A stretch of 64,000 nucleotides of DNA from Saccharomonospora cyanea NA-134 (lineage in GTDB: Bacteria > Actinomycetota > Actinomycetes > Mycobacteriales > Pseudonocardiaceae). Positions 41,577-51,562 of the stretch are shown here, piece after piece. The notes under the pieces are model-generated. The model made no database searches and was not told the DNA's origin. It saw only the letters and a program-made list of their open reading frames with translations. The number at the start of each line of letters is the position of its first letter. The first letter of the stretch is position 1. Position numbers and translations under genes: made by a program. Where the stretch lies: contig NZ_CM001440.1 of the NCBI RefSeq assembly GCF_000244975.1, forward strand, positions 2,650,325-2,714,324, written 5' to 3'.

Positions 41577-43352
41577 ATGGCACGTATGCGAGCCGTCGAC
41601 GCGGCGGTCCTCATCCTCGAGAAGGAGGGGAGCACGCAGGCGTTCGGCCTGCCCGGCGCGGCGATCAACCCGTTCTACAGCGCTCTGCGCGCGCACGGCG
41701 GGATCCGCCACGTGCTCGCCCGGCACGTCGAGGGCGCGTCGCACATGGCCGAGGGCTACACCCGTGCCGAGGCGGGCAACATCGGCGTCTGTGTCGGCAC
41801 TTCCGGCCCCGCCGGCACCGACATGATCACCGGCCTGTACTCCGCCTCGGCGGACTCCATCCCCATCCTGTGCATCACAGGTCAGGCGCCGGTCGACAAG
41901 CTGCACAAGGAGGACTTCCAGGCCGTCAACATCGCTTCGATCGCCGCGCCGGTCACGAAGTGGGCGGTGACGGTGCTGGAACCGGCGCAGGTTCCGGGCA
42001 CCTTCGCCAAGGCGTTCCAGATCATGCGCGAGGGCAGACCGGGGCCGGTGCTCATCGACCTGCCACTCGACGTCCAACTGGCGGAGATCGAGTTCGACCC
42101 CGACACGTACGAGCCGCTGCCGGTGGTGAAACCGGCGGCCACCCGCAAGCAGATCGAGCGCGCGTTGTCGATGCTCGTCGCGGCCGACCGGCCGCTGATC
42201 GTCTCCGGCGGTGGTGTGATCAACGCCGACGCGTCGGACCTGCTGGTCGAGTTCGCCGAGGCCACCGGGGTACCGGTGGTCCCCACCCTGATGGGATGGG
42301 GCACGATCCCCGACGACCACCCGCTCACGGCGGGCATGGTGGGCCTGCAGACCTCCCACCGTTACGGCAACGCGACGCTGCTGGCGAGCGATTTCGTGCT
42401 CGGTGTCGGCAATCGGTGGGCCAACCGGCACACCGGCGGTATCGACACCTACACGGCGGGCCGCACGTTCGTGCACGTGGACATCGAGCCGACCCAGATC
42501 GGCCGGGTGTTCGCCCCCGACTACGGCATCGTGTCCGACGCCAAGGCCGCACTGGAACTGTTCGTCGAGGTCGCACGCGAGTGGAAACGGGACGGGCGCC
42601 TGCCCGACTACACCGGATGGGCGGAGGAGTGCAGGCGACGTCGCCGCACGATGCAACGCAAGACCCACTTCGACACCGTTCCCATCAAACCTCAGCGCGT
42701 CTACGAGGAGATGAACCGGGCGTTCGGTCCTGACGTCCGTTACGTCACCACGATCGGGCTCTCGCAGATCCAGGCCGCGCAGTTGCTGCACGTCTACAAA
42801 CCCCGGCACTGGATCAACGCCGGTCAGGCGGGCCCCCTCGGCTGGACGGTCCCCGCCGCGCTGGGGGTGGCCACCGCCGACCCCGACTCCACGGTCGTCG
42901 CCCTGTCCGGGGACTACGACTTCCAGTTCCTCATCGAGGAGCTGGCCGTCGGTGCGCAGTTCAACATCCCGTACGTCCACGTCGTCGTGAACAACGCCTA
43001 CCTGGGGCTGATCCGGCAGGCACAGCGGAACTTCGACATGGACTACTGCGTGCAGCTGTCCTTCGACAACATCAACGCGCCCGAACTCGGCGGATACGGC
43101 GTCGACCACGTGAAGGTGGCCGAGGGGCTCGGCTGCAAGGCGCTGCGGGTGTTCGAACCGGAAGACATCCGGCCCGCGCTGGAGAAGGCGAAGACCCTCG
43201 CCGAGGAACAGCGCGTGCCGGTCGTGGTGGAGGTCGTTCTCGAACGGATCACGAACGTGTCGATGGGCATGGAGATCGACGACGTCGTGGAGTTCGAGGA
43301 ACTCGCCGAACGCCGCGAACACGCTCCGACGGCCATCTCGCCGCTGGACTGA
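41577..43352 (+). CDS. gcl: Glyoxylate carboligase
   Basis: 591 residues, ThDP-dependent. The position normally occupied by the cofactor-activating glutamate is Val51 ([13 protein letters not shown]), the diagnostic feature of Gcl. The ThDP/Mg motif is [19 protein letters not shown] with [12 protein letters not shown], and [17 protein letters not shown] is the conserved N-terminal loop. It condenses two glyoxylate to tartronate semialdehyde with loss of CO2. It is the entry of allantoin-derived carbon into central metabolism and is flanked by the next two enzymes of the route. Confidence 0.97.
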   Translation: MARMRAVDAAVLILEKEGSTQAFGLPGAAINPFYSALRAHGGIRHVLARHVEGASHMAEGYTRAEAGNIGVCVGTSGPAGTDMITGLYSASADSIPILCITGQAPVDKLHKEDFQAVNIASIAAPVTKWAVTVLEPAQVPGTFAKAFQIMREGRPGPVLIDLPLDVQLAEIEFDPDTYEPLPVVKPAATRKQIERALSMLVAADRPLIVSGGGVINADASDLLVEFAEATGVPVVPTLMGWGTIPDDHPLTAGMVGLQTSHRYGNATLLASDFVLGVGNRWANRHTGGIDTYTAGRTFVHVDIEPTQIGRVFAPDYGIVSDAKAALELFVEVAREWKRDGRLPDYTGWAEECRRRRRTMQRKTHFDTVPIKPQRVYEEMNRAFGPDVRYVTTIGLSQIQAAQLLHVYKPRHWINAGQAGPLGWTVPAALGVATADPDSTVVALSGDYDFQFLIEELAVGAQFNIPYVHVVVNNAYLGLIRQAQRNFDMDYCVQLSFDNINAPELGGYGVDHVKVAEGLGCKALRVFEPEDIRPALEKAKTLAEEQRVPVVVEVVLERITNVSMGMEIDDVVEFEELAERREHAPTAISPLD

Positions 43353-43379
43353 ACAAGCCGAAAGGAACCGGGACCCGTT

Positions 43380-44528
43380 ATGCCGTCCGTGCTCATCGCC
43401 TCCGACAAGTTCAAGGGATCGCTGACAGCCGCCGAGGTCGCGGACGCGGTGGGTGACGGGGTGCGACGGGTTCTCCCACACGCCCGGGTGTGCTGTACAC
43501 CCGTGGCAGACGGAGGGGACGGCACGCTCACCGCCGCCCTCGCCGCCGGGTTCACCGAGGTACCCGTGACGGCGTCCGGCCCGACCGGACAGCCCGCGCG
43601 CACCCGCTACGCGCGGCGCGGAACCACCGCGGTGGTGGAGCTGGCCGACGTGTGCGGGCTGAGTCGCCTGCCCGATACCCGCCGCGAGCCGATGCGCGCC
43701 ACCAGCCGGGGAGTCGGCGAGGTGGTCGCGGCCGCGCTCGCGGCGGGCTGCCGCGACATCGTCCTCGGTGTGGGCGGCAGCGCGAGCACCGACGGCGGAG
43801 CCGGTCTGGTGACCGCCCTCGGCGCACGTCTACTGGACTCCCGGGGACGGCCGGTCGGCTCCGGCGGGGAAGCGCTGAGCGAAGTCACCACCGTGGACCT
43901 CACCGGCCTGCACGCCACCCTGCGGGGAGCGTCGGTGACCATCGCCTCCGACGTCGACAATCCGTTGACCGGGCCAGCCGGGGCGGCGGCCGTGTACGGA
44001 CCTCAGAAGGGCGCGGATCCCGCGCAGGTCGCTGTGCTCGACACCGCCCTGACTCGCTGGGCTGACGTGGTCGCCCACGCCACCGGCCGCGATCTGCGAG
44101 ACGTTCCCGGAGCGGGCGCGGCGGGCGGAGTGGGTTTCGCCGGACTCGCCGTGCTCGACGCCGCCCTGCGCCCCGGCATCGAGCTGGTGCTGGACCTGGT
44201 CGGGTTCCGGCGGCACCTGCCGGGCGCTGACCTGGTGGTCACGGGGGAAGGCGCGCTCGACGAACAGACCCTGCGCGGCAAGGCCCCGGTGGGGGTGGCG
44301 CGGGCCGCGGCCGCCGCGGGCGTGCCCGTGGTCGCGGTGTGCGGCACGAACAACCTCCCCGCGCAACGCCTCCGCGTCGCCGGGATCCGCACCGCGTACG
44401 CGCTCGCCGAACTCGCACCGGACCTGGCTGCCTGCTTCCGGAACGCACCCCCCCTGCTGCGGGCTCTCGGCGAGCGGATCGCCGCCGAGCACCTGACTCA
44501 GATCTCCGAGAAAGGGACCGATCGTTGA
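43380..44528 (+). CDS. Glycerate kinase (GarK/GlxK family)
   Basis: 382 residues of the glycerate kinase type I family: [20 protein letters not shown] opening, [28 protein letters not shown] and [11 protein letters not shown]. It phosphorylates D-glycerate, probably to 2-phosphoglycerate as for this family, completing glyoxylate to glycolysis. It lies 27 bp after gcl with an AAAGGA site, and its stop overlaps the TTG start of the AceE-type gene. Confidence 0.95.
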   Translation: MPSVLIASDKFKGSLTAAEVADAVGDGVRRVLPHARVCCTPVADGGDGTLTAALAAGFTEVPVTASGPTGQPARTRYARRGTTAVVELADVCGLSRLPDTRREPMRATSRGVGEVVAAALAAGCRDIVLGVGGSASTDGGAGLVTALGARLLDSRGRPVGSGGEALSEVTTVDLTGLHATLRGASVTIASDVDNPLTGPAGAAAVYGPQKGADPAQVAVLDTALTRWADVVAHATGRDLRDVPGAGAAGGVGFAGLAVLDAALRPGIELVLDLVGFRRHLPGADLVVTGEGALDEQTLRGKAPVGVARAAAAAGVPVVAVCGTNNLPAQRLRVAGIRTAYALAELAPDLAACFRNAPPLLRALGERIAAEHLTQISEKGTDR

Positions 44529-47293
44529 CTCTCTCGCCCGTCCGGCCGTCGGCACCGCACCCGGTGGTCGGTGAAGGCCTGGCCAGCCAGCTCCCCGACG
44601 TCGACCCGGCGGAGACCCGCGACTGGGTCGACTCCCTGCGCACGGTGGTCGCGGCGCAGGGGGCGTACCGGGCGCGGTTTCTCATGGTGAAGCTGCTGGA
44701 GAAGGCGCGGGCCCTGCACATCGGGGTGCCGCCGCTGCCCGCCACCGACTTCGTGAACACGATCTCCACCGAACACGAGCCGTGGTTTCCCGGAGACGAG
44801 GACCGCGAACGGCGTATCCGCCGTATCATCCGGTGGAACGCCGCTGTCATGGTGACCCGCGCCAACCGTCCCGAGATCGGGGTGGGCGGTCACATCGCGA
44901 CCTACGCCTCCGCCGCCTCCCTCTACGAGGTGGGCTTCAACCACTTCTTCCGAGGCAAGGACCATCCCGGAGGCGGCGACCAGGTGTTCATCCAGGGCCA
45001 TGCCTCCCCGGGCATCTACGCCCGCGCGTTCCTGGAGGGCAGGCTGGGGGAAGACCAGCTCGACGGTTTCCGTCAGGAGCTGTCCCGGGGTGACCGGGGA
45101 CTGTCGTCGTACCCGCACCCGAGGCTGATGCCGGAATTCTGGGAGTACCCCACGGTGTCGATGGGGCTGGGCCCCATCAACGCCATCTACCAGGCACGGT
45201 TCAACCGCTACCTACACGCACGCGGTATCAAGGACACCAGCGACCAGCACGTGTGGGCCTTCCTCGGCGACGGCGAGATGGACGAACCCGAGTCGCTGGG
45301 CGCGATCGGGCTCGCGGCGCGCGAGGGGCTGGACAACCTCACCTTCGTCGTCAACTGCAACCTGCAACGCCTCGACGGACCGGTACGCGGCAACGGCAAG
45401 GTGATGCAGGAGCTGGAGTCGTTCTTCCGCGGAGCCGGCTGGAACGTCGTCAAGGTCGTGTGGGGCCGGGAGTGGGACAAACTGCTCGCAGCCGACCGCG
45501 ACGGCGTGCTCGTCCACGCCATGAACACCACGCCGGACGGCCAGTTCCAGACCTACGCCACCGAGTCCGGCGCCTACATCCGCGAGCACTTCTTCGGCCG
45601 CGACCCGCGGCTGGCCGCTCTCGTGGAGAACCTGTCCGACAACGAGCTGGAGCGGCTGCCACGCGGTGGTCACGACTACCGCAAGATCTTCGCCGCCTAC
45701 CGGGCCGCCACCGAACACACCGGGCAACCGACGGTCGTCCTCGCCCACACGGTGAAGGGCTGGACGCTGCCGCATTCGATGGCGTCGCGCATGGCCAACC
45801 ACCAGATGAAGAAGATGTCCGCCGCGGATCTCAAGGCGTTCCGCGACCGGTTGCAGCTCCCGATCACCGACGAGGCCATCGAGGACGGCGTGGCGCACGG
45901 ACTGCCGCCCTACTACCACCCCGGCCCGGACTCCGACGAGGTCCGCTACGTGCTCGACCGCCGCCGCGAGCTCGGCGGTTTCGTCCCAGAGCGCCGGAAC
46001 GTCACCAAGCCCCTGCCGCAGCCACCGGAGAAGGTGTACGCGGGTCTGCGGAAGGGCTCGGGCACACAGCCGGTGGCGACCACGATGGCGTTCGTCCGGC
46101 TGTTGAAGGACCTGATGCGCGATCCCGGGATCGGGCACCGGTTCGTGCCGATCGTTCCCGACGAGGGCCGCACTTTCGGGATGGACCCGTTGTTCTCCAA
46201 CGCCAAGGTGTACTCGCCGCACGGACAGACCTACGAGTCGGTGGATCGTGCGTTGCTGCTGTCGTGGAAGGAGTCCGAGGCCGGGCAGATCCTGCACGAG
46301 GGCATCAACGAGGCGGGCTCGATGGCCTCGGTGACGGCCGCGGGCACGTCCTACGCCACGCACGGCGAGCCGATGGTTCCGGTCTACCTCTTCTACTCGA
46401 TGTTCGGGTTCCAGCGCACCGGTGACGCCGCGTGGGCGTTCTCCGACCAGCTGGGCCGGGGTTTCCTCCTCGGCGCCACGGCGGGGCGCACCACGCTGAA
46501 CGGTGAGGGCTTGCAGCACGAGGACGGGCACTCGCTGCTTTTGGCCTCGACCAACCCGGCGTGCGTGTCGTACGACCCGGCCTTCGCGTTCGAAGTGGCG
46601 CACATCGTGCGTGACGGGCTGCGCCGCATGTACGGCGAGGCGGCCGAGGACGTCTGGTACTACCTCACCGTCTACAACGAGCCCTACCCGCAGCCGCCGG
46701 AGCCGGAAGACCTCGACGTCGCGGGGCTGCTGAGAGGTCTGTACCGGTACTCGGCCGGGCAGAGCGGTGCCCCCGGCGCGCCGAGGGCGCGGATCCTGGC
46801 GTCGGGGGTCGCGGTGCCGTGGGCCTTGCGTGCGCAGGCGCTGCTCGCCGAGGACTGGAACGTGGTCGCGGACGTGTGGTCCGCACCGTCCTGGACGGAA
46901 CTACGCCGTGACGCGCTCGACTGCGAGGCCTGGAACCGGCGGCATCCCGGTGAGGCTCCACGTGTGCCGTTCGTGACCTCCGCCCTGGCCGAGGCCGGCG
47001 GCCCGGTCGTCGCCGTGAGTGACTGGATGCGGGCCGTGCCCGACCAGATCCGGCCGTGGGTCCCCGCCAGGTACACCTCACTGGGCACCGACGGCTTCGG
47101 CTGCTCGGACACGAGGTTCGCGCTGCGCAGGCACTTCGGGGTGGACGCGGAGTCGATCGTCGCGGTGACGCTCGGCGAACTGGCGGCCACCGGTGCGGTG
47201 CCCCAGCACGTACCCACGCAGGCTGTCGGCCGCTACCGACTCGACGATCCCGACTACTACCCCAGCGGTGTTTCCGCCGGTGGTGACGCATGA
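44525..47293 (+). CDS. Pyruvate dehydrogenase E1 component, homodimeric AceE type
   Basis: 922 residues, full AceE length. The ThDP-binding segment [15 protein letters not shown] with [11 protein letters not shown] is intact; [36 protein letters not shown] and [13 protein letters not shown] are AceE landmarks. The start appears to be the TTG at 44525, overlapping the glycerate kinase stop (TTGA); earlier in-frame codons run antisense-like through that gene. No E2 or E3 gene is nearby, so it must borrow lipoyl partners from elsewhere or have a narrower role. Its insertion between glycerate kinase and allantoinase ties it to growth on purines. Confidence 0.93.
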   Translation: MTLSPVRPSAPHPVVGEGLASQLPDVDPAETRDWVDSLRTVVAAQGAYRARFLMVKLLEKARALHIGVPPLPATDFVNTISTEHEPWFPGDEDRERRIRRIIRWNAAVMVTRANRPEIGVGGHIATYASAASLYEVGFNHFFRGKDHPGGGDQVFIQGHASPGIYARAFLEGRLGEDQLDGFRQELSRGDRGLSSYPHPRLMPEFWEYPTVSMGLGPINAIYQARFNRYLHARGIKDTSDQHVWAFLGDGEMDEPESLGAIGLAAREGLDNLTFVVNCNLQRLDGPVRGNGKVMQELESFFRGAGWNVVKVVWGREWDKLLAADRDGVLVHAMNTTPDGQFQTYATESGAYIREHFFGRDPRLAALVENLSDNELERLPRGGHDYRKIFAAYRAATEHTGQPTVVLAHTVKGWTLPHSMASRMANHQMKKMSAADLKAFRDRLQLPITDEAIEDGVAHGLPPYYHPGPDSDEVRYVLDRRRELGGFVPERRNVTKPLPQPPEKVYAGLRKGSGTQPVATTMAFVRLLKDLMRDPGIGHRFVPIVPDEGRTFGMDPLFSNAKVYSPHGQTYESVDRALLLSWKESEAGQILHEGINEAGSMASVTAAGTSYATHGEPMVPVYLFYSMFGFQRTGDAAWAFSDQLGRGFLLGATAGRTTLNGEGLQHEDGHSLLLASTNPACVSYDPAFAFEVAHIVRDGLRRMYGEAAEDVWYYLTVYNEPYPQPPEPEDLDVAGLLRGLYRYSAGQSGAPGAPRARILASGVAVPWALRAQALLAEDWNVVADVWSAPSWTELRRDALDCEAWNRRHPGEAPRVPFVTSALAEAGGPVVAVSDWMRAVPDQIRPWVPARYTSLGTDGFGCSDTRFALRRHFGVDAESIVAVTLGELAATGAVPQHVPTQAVGRYRLDDPDYYPSGVSAGGDA

Positions 47294-48660
47294 CGGAGGC
47301 AACGGTGAGGAAGGAAGGCGGGAACGACCACCACCTGGTGATCCGGGCGCCCCGAATGGTGACCCCGGCCGGGGAGACGGCGGCCTCCGTGGTGGTCAGG
47401 GGAAGCCGGATCGTCGGGATCGAGTCTCTGCACACCGCCGTGCCGGGCGCGGAGCAGGTGCACCTCGCCGCCGACGAGGTGCTGCTGCCCGGGCTGGTGG
47501 ACTCGCACGTCCACGTCAACGATCCCGGCCGCACCGAATGGGAGGGCTTCACGAGCGCCACGAAGGCCGCCGCCGCCGGGGGCGTGACCACGCTGGTCGA
47601 CATGCCGCTCAACAGTCTTCCGCCCACGGTCGACGTTCCGGCGCTGGAGACGAAGCGGAGGACCGCCGCCGAGCAGGCGTTCGTGGACGTCGGGTTCTGG
47701 GGCGGCGCCGTACCGGGCAACCGGGCGGAACTGCGCGCCCTGCACGAGGCCGGGGTGTTCGGATTCAAGTGTTTCCTGCTGCACTCGGGGGTCGACGAGT
47801 TCCCACCACTGGCGTCCGCCGAGCTGGAGGCGGCGATGGGGGAGATCGCGTCGTTCGACGGGCTGCTGATCGTCCACGCCGAGGACCACGACACGATCGA
47901 CCACGCGCCCGCCTGCCGGGGCACGGACTACGACGGTTTCCTCGCTTCCCGGCCCCGGGAGGCGGAGAACCGGGCGGTGCGCCGGGTCGTGGAACTCGCG
48001 GAGCGGACCGGGTGCCGGGTTCACATCCTGCACGTGTCCAGCGCGGAGGTCGTGCCCGTCCTGGCCCGGGCACGGGAACACGGGGTGCGGGTGACCGCCG
48101 AGACCTGCCCGCACTACCTCGCTCTCACGGCCGAGGACGTACCGGCCGGAGCGACCCAGTACAAGTGCTGCCCGCCGATCCGGGAGCGGGACAACCAGGA
48201 CCGGTTGTGGGAGGCGCTGCGGGACGGCGTGCTCGACCTCGTGGTCACCGACCACTCGCCGAGTACCGCGGACCTGAAGTGTTTCGACAGCGGTGATTTC
48301 GGCACCGCGTGGGGCGGGATCTCGTCACTCCAGCTCGGCCTTCCCGTGGTGTGGACCGAAGCGCGCAGGCGCGGGGTGGCGCTTCCCGACGTGGTGCGCT
48401 GGATGTCCGAGGCGCCGGCCGCGTTGGTCGGGCTGCACCGCAAAGGCCGCATAGCCCCCGGCTACGACGCCGACCTCTGTGTGTTCGCACCGGACGGGGA
48501 GTTCGTCGTGGACGCGACCACCCTGCACCACCGCAACGCGATCACACCGTACGACGGGCGTCGGCTGGCTGGGGTGGTGCGACGGACGTGGCTGCGGGGT
48601 GAGCCGGTGGATCTCGCCGCCTCGCCGCGTGGACGTCTGCTCACCCGGGTTGACGCATGA
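47290..48660 (+). CDS. allB: Allantoinase
   Basis: 456 residues, amidohydrolase superfamily. Metal ligands are visible in DSHVHVND, the carboxylatable lysine in [11 protein letters not shown], His in LIVHAEDHD and VHILHVSS, and Asp in VVTDHSPST. The strands [13 protein letters not shown] near the C-terminus close the composite beta-domain. It opens the hydantoin ring of allantoin to give allantoate. It overlaps the E1 gene by 4 bases (ATGA). Dihydropyrimidinase is the alternative for this fold, but the locus makes allantoinase the clear choice. Confidence 0.94.
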   Translation: MTEATVRKEGGNDHHLVIRAPRMVTPAGETAASVVVRGSRIVGIESLHTAVPGAEQVHLAADEVLLPGLVDSHVHVNDPGRTEWEGFTSATKAAAAGGVTTLVDMPLNSLPPTVDVPALETKRRTAAEQAFVDVGFWGGAVPGNRAELRALHEAGVFGFKCFLLHSGVDEFPPLASAELEAAMGEIASFDGLLIVHAEDHDTIDHAPACRGTDYDGFLASRPREAENRAVRRVVELAERTGCRVHILHVSSAEVVPVLARAREHGVRVTAETCPHYLALTAEDVPAGATQYKCCPPIRERDNQDRLWEALRDGVLDLVVTDHSPSTADLKCFDSGDFGTAWGGISSLQLGLPVVWTEARRRGVALPDVVRWMSEAPAALVGLHRKGRIAPGYDADLCVFAPDGEFVVDATTLHHRNAITPYDGRRLAGVVRRTWLRGEPVDLAASPRGRLLTRVDA

Positions 48661-48706
48661 CCGGCAGGGAGACGAAGTGAACGAAAAAGGCGAGGAGGAC
48701 GGCAGC

Positions 48707-49546
48707 ATGAACAGGCGGTACTACGCACCCACGGGAGGGCTTCCTCCACAGTCACAGCTCACCACCGACCGTGCTGTGTTCACCGAGGCCTACGCGGTGA
48801 TTCCGCGCGGCACGATGACCGACATCGTGACCAGCCGCCTCCCGTTCTGGACCGGCACGCGGCTGTGGGTGCTCGCCCGGCCGATGTCCGGTTTCGCCGA
48901 GACTTTCTCCCACTACCTCGTCGAGGTCTCCCCTGGCGGGGGTTCCGAACAACCTGAACCGGACGCAGGCGCCGAGGGCGTGCTGTTCGTCGTGGGCGGC
49001 GAGCTGCTCGTGACGATCGAGGGGACACCGCACCCCCTCGCGGAGGGTGGCTACGCGTTCCTCCCGCCCGGCGCCGAATGGACGGTCCGCAACGACGGTG
49101 ACGAGCCGGTCCGGTTCCACTGGATCCGCAAGGCGTATCAGCGGGTGGCGGGAGTAGGGGTGCCGGAACCGTTCGTGGTGAACGAACGCGACATCGAGCC
49201 GGTGGCGATGCCGGACACGAACGGCGCCTGGGCCACGACCCGGTTCGTGGACCCCGACGACGTCCGCCACGACATGCACGTCAACATCGTCACCTTCGAA
49301 CCCGGAGCCTCGATCCCGTTTCCCGAGACGCACGTGATGGAACACGGGCTGTACGTGCTGGAGGGCAAGGCCGTCTACCTGCTCAACCGGGACTGGGTCG
49401 AGGTGCAGGAAGGCGACTTCATGTGGCTGCGGGCCTTCTGCCCGCAAGCCTGCTACGCGGGCGGGCCGGGCCGGTTCCGTTACCTGCTCTACAAGGACGT
49501 CAACCGGCACGCCACGCTGGGCCGAGCGGGCCTGCCGACACACTGA
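48707..49546 (+). CDS. allE: (S)-ureidoglycine aminohydrolase
   Basis: 279 residues, bicupin. MNRRYYAPTGGLPPQSQLTT and the first cupin (LFVVGGELLVTIEGT) are followed by the metal-binding second cupin with FPETHVMEHGLYVLEGKAVY (His/Glu ligands). It releases ammonia from ureidoglycine to yield S-ureidoglycolate. The ATG at 48707 is favoured by CGAGGAGGA; a GTG at 48677 would add ten charged residues. The allantoate amidohydrolase that makes its substrate is not encoded here. Confidence 0.93.
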   Translation: MNRRYYAPTGGLPPQSQLTTDRAVFTEAYAVIPRGTMTDIVTSRLPFWTGTRLWVLARPMSGFAETFSHYLVEVSPGGGSEQPEPDAGAEGVLFVVGGELLVTIEGTPHPLAEGGYAFLPPGAEWTVRNDGDEPVRFHWIRKAYQRVAGVGVPEPFVVNERDIEPVAMPDTNGAWATTRFVDPDDVRHDMHVNIVTFEPGASIPFPETHVMEHGLYVLEGKAVYLLNRDWVEVQEGDFMWLRAFCPQACYAGGPGRFRYLLYKDVNRHATLGRAGLPTH

Positions 49547-49571
49547 CAGCACGGGACGGAGGAGAATCCGC

Positions 49572-50042
49572 ATGCGGAGAGTGCGACTTCGCCGGGGTGA
49601 CAGGGCACCCGAGTTCGCCCTGCCGGACCAGAACGGCGACACCGTCTCGCCGGCGTCGCTGCGCGGGTCGAAAGTGGTGATCTACTTCTACCCGGCGGCC
49701 GGGACGCCCGGCTGTACCACGGAGGCGTGCGACTTCCGGGACAACCTGGCCTCCCTGCGCTCCGCGGGGTACGCGGTCGTCGGCATCTCGCCGGACTCGC
49801 CGCAGCGGTTGCGGGAGTGGGCCCGCCAGGAGCGGTTGGTGTATCCACTGTTGCCGGACGAGGACCACGTGGTGCATCAGCGCTACGGCGCGTGGGGTGA
49901 GAAGACCGTCGACGGCCGGACGAGAACGGGTCCGTTGCGGTCGACGTTCGTGCTCGACGAGGAGGGTGTCGTCGAGCACGCCCTCTACGACGTCAACGCT
50001 CAGGGGCACGTGGCCGAGCTGCGGAAACTGCTCGGCGTCTGA
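49572..50042 (+). CDS. Peroxiredoxin, Bcp/PrxQ type
   Basis: 156 residues: APEFALPDQNGDTVSPASLR, then PAAGTPGCTTEACDFRD with peroxidatic Cys48 and resolving Cys53, the spacing of PrxQ/Bcp. SFVL-type strand seen as STFVLDEEGVVEHALYDV. It reduces peroxides with thioredoxin. It lies 25 bp after allE on the same strand, so it may be co-transcribed; uricase produces H2O2, which gives a reason for the association. A strong hairpin follows. Confidence 0.93.
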   Translation: MRRVRLRRGDRAPEFALPDQNGDTVSPASLRGSKVVIYFYPAAGTPGCTTEACDFRDNLASLRSAGYAVVGISPDSPQRLREWARQERLVYPLLPDEDHVVHQRYGAWGEKTVDGRTRTGPLRSTFVLDEEGVVEHALYDVNAQGHVAELRKLLGV

Positions 50043-50054
50043 CCACGAGGGAGA

Positions 50055-50087
50055 GCCCGGCCGTTCCCCCCGCAGAGACGGCCGGGC
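50055..50087 (+). terminator. Hairpin terminator at the end of the purine block
   Basis: Perfect 10-bp stem GCCCGGCCGT (50055-50064) with ACGGCCGGGC (50078-50087) 12 bp after the peroxiredoxin stop; no T run. Confidence 0.7.
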
Positions 50088-50088
50088 G

Positions 50089-50147
50089 GCATCGGGGCCA
50101 CCACGCTCGTGCTCACAGGCAGAGCCGACCCGCTCGCCGCGCGGCCC
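50089..50147 (+). pseudogene. 59-bp remnant of an alpha/beta hydrolase gene
   Basis: Reads IGATTLVLTGRADPLAARP and aligns without gaps to 29756-29814 of the hydrolase at 29167-29958 (IEATTLVLAGDDDPLAARP), with only a few base differences. Nothing before or after continues the match. It sits between the terminator and the P-loop gene. Confidence 0.6.
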
Positions 50148-50273
50148 TTTCCAAGTCGTCCCACCCCCAGGCCCTCGGCGGACCCACGGGGTCGCAAAAC
50201 AGATTGCGGTGCCGCGCTCAGGTGGTCGATCCTCGACGGTGTCCGGTCGGGGTGGTTGGGGAGGAAACAGAAA

Positions 50274-51410
50274 GTGCGGCCTGTGCCGGTGTTGTGGGTG
50301 TCCGGGGCACCCGGGGTGGGCAAGTCGACGGCCGCCTGGGTGCTCTACACGCGGATGGGCTCGGCGGGGCACCGAGTGGCCTATGTCGACATCGACCAAC
50401 TGGGCTTGTTCGCTCCGGTCCTGCCCACGGATCCGGAGCGCCATCGGCTGAAGGCGACCATCCTTGTCGAGGTACTGGCCACGTTCGCGCGGCACGGCGC
50501 GCAGCAGTTGGTCGTGTCCGGGATTTCCGATCCACATCGCGGCATCGACCCGTACGTGCGGCACGCTCGGCATCTGGACTTCACCCTGGTTCGTCTGCGC
50601 TGCGACCGCGACGAGCTGCGACGTCGTTACCTGGGACGCGGCTCCTCGGCCGAGCGACTGGACGAGCTGATGTCGGTGGCCGATGCGCTCGACCACAACG
50701 ACGTGGGTGTCGCGCTGGACACCTCCGCGATGTCGCCGGACGAGGTCGCCGACGCGTTGGCCGACGTGCTGGCCGACCACACCGGAGTCAGGAGAACGCC
50801 GGAGACGCGTCCGTGCCCCGCGCAGTCCATCGACGGCAAGCCCGGCGGGGTACCGGTACTACTCGTGGTCGGCCCTACCGCCGTCGGCAAGTCCACGGTC
50901 GGCTGGAAAGTCCTGAGCACGCTGTGGGAACGCGGCATGGCCGCTGCCTACGTCGACGTCGACCAACTCGGGTTCTCCGCACCGGAAACCGGGATGCGGC
51001 TCAAGGCCGAGAACCTGATCAGGGTCTGGCAGGGCTACCGCGAAGCCGGTGCCCGAGCCCTGGTCGTCGTCGCGCGCGGCGCTCCCGACGTCTACGAGCA
51101 GGCACTCGCCGGGGAGGACGTCACCACCGTGCGTCTGGACGCCTCGCCCGCCGAGCTGGCCGAGCGTGTCGCGTGTCGCGCCCGGGGAGAAGGCCCACGG
51201 CTGGCGGGCGACTCACTGGCCGCCGTGCCACCGTGGCGACAGAGCCGACTCGCCGAGCGCGCCGCTGAGGAGGCGCGCACGCTTCGCTCGCGGCTCACGG
51301 ACCCGAGCGTCGTCGTCGACACCAGTGGCGCCGACAGCTCCACGGTGGCGGCCCGCCTGGTCTCCCTGCTGGAACCAGCTCTGCCGGAGCCGGACCGCCC
51401 GGCTCGCTGA
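50274..51410 (+). CDS. Tandem P-loop NTPase (duplicated kinase-like domain)
   Basis: 378 residues built from two similar halves. The first Walker A is GAPGVGKST (11-19) followed by VAYVDIDQLGLFAP; the second is GPTAVGKST (200-208) followed by AAYVDVDQLGFSAP. Each half then has a short strand-helix unit and a C-terminal LVRLRCDRDELRRRYLGRG or VTTVRLDASPAELAERV segment. These features resemble small kinase-like P-loop proteins (adenylylsulfate-kinase/Zeta-like), but no family with a known reaction is recognised. The GTG at 50274 is set by GGGGAGGAAAC; upstream in-frame codons cover the hydrolase remnant. Two nucleotide sites in one chain suggest an internal dimer. Confidence 0.72.
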   Translation: MRPVPVLWVSGAPGVGKSTAAWVLYTRMGSAGHRVAYVDIDQLGLFAPVLPTDPERHRLKATILVEVLATFARHGAQQLVVSGISDPHRGIDPYVRHARHLDFTLVRLRCDRDELRRRYLGRGSSAERLDELMSVADALDHNDVGVALDTSAMSPDEVADALADVLADHTGVRRTPETRPCPAQSIDGKPGGVPVLLVVGPTAVGKSTVGWKVLSTLWERGMAAAYVDVDQLGFSAPETGMRLKAENLIRVWQGYREAGARALVVVARGAPDVYEQALAGEDVTTVRLDASPAELAERVACRARGEGPRLAGDSLAAVPPWRQSRLAERAAEEARTLRSRLTDPSVVVDTSGADSSTVAARLVSLLEPALPEPDRPAR

Positions 51411-51417
51411 ATCGGGG

Positions 51418-51460
51418 GAACACCTCGGCCGAGGCACCGGCGGCTGGCACCGAGGTGTTC
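51418..51460. terminator. Bidirectional terminator between convergent genes
   Basis: Perfect 11-bp inverted repeat GAACACCTCGG (51418-51428) and CCGAGGTGTTC (51450-51460) in the gap between the P-loop and efflux genes, which converge. Confidence 0.7.
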
Positions 51461-51562
51461 GCCGGAGGTACGACCACGACGGCCACCCGGCTCACCGGCC
51501 GGCGACGGCGACACTGCCGAGGCCGGCCGGGCGCGGCGCCCTGGTCACACTCCGTCCGCGAC

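Noticed and set aside
39579-43481. A 1300-codon open frame on the minus strand across the glxR/gcl region
   Set aside because: It is antisense to four clear enzymes. Long antisense frames are expected from third-position G/C bias, and the translation is low-complexity Arg/His/Gly/Val-rich without domains.
44525-47293. AceE-type gene as a transketolase
   Set aside because: Length (922 residues) and the [28 protein letters not shown] and C-terminal [11 protein letters not shown] motifs are those of homodimeric E1, not transketolase.
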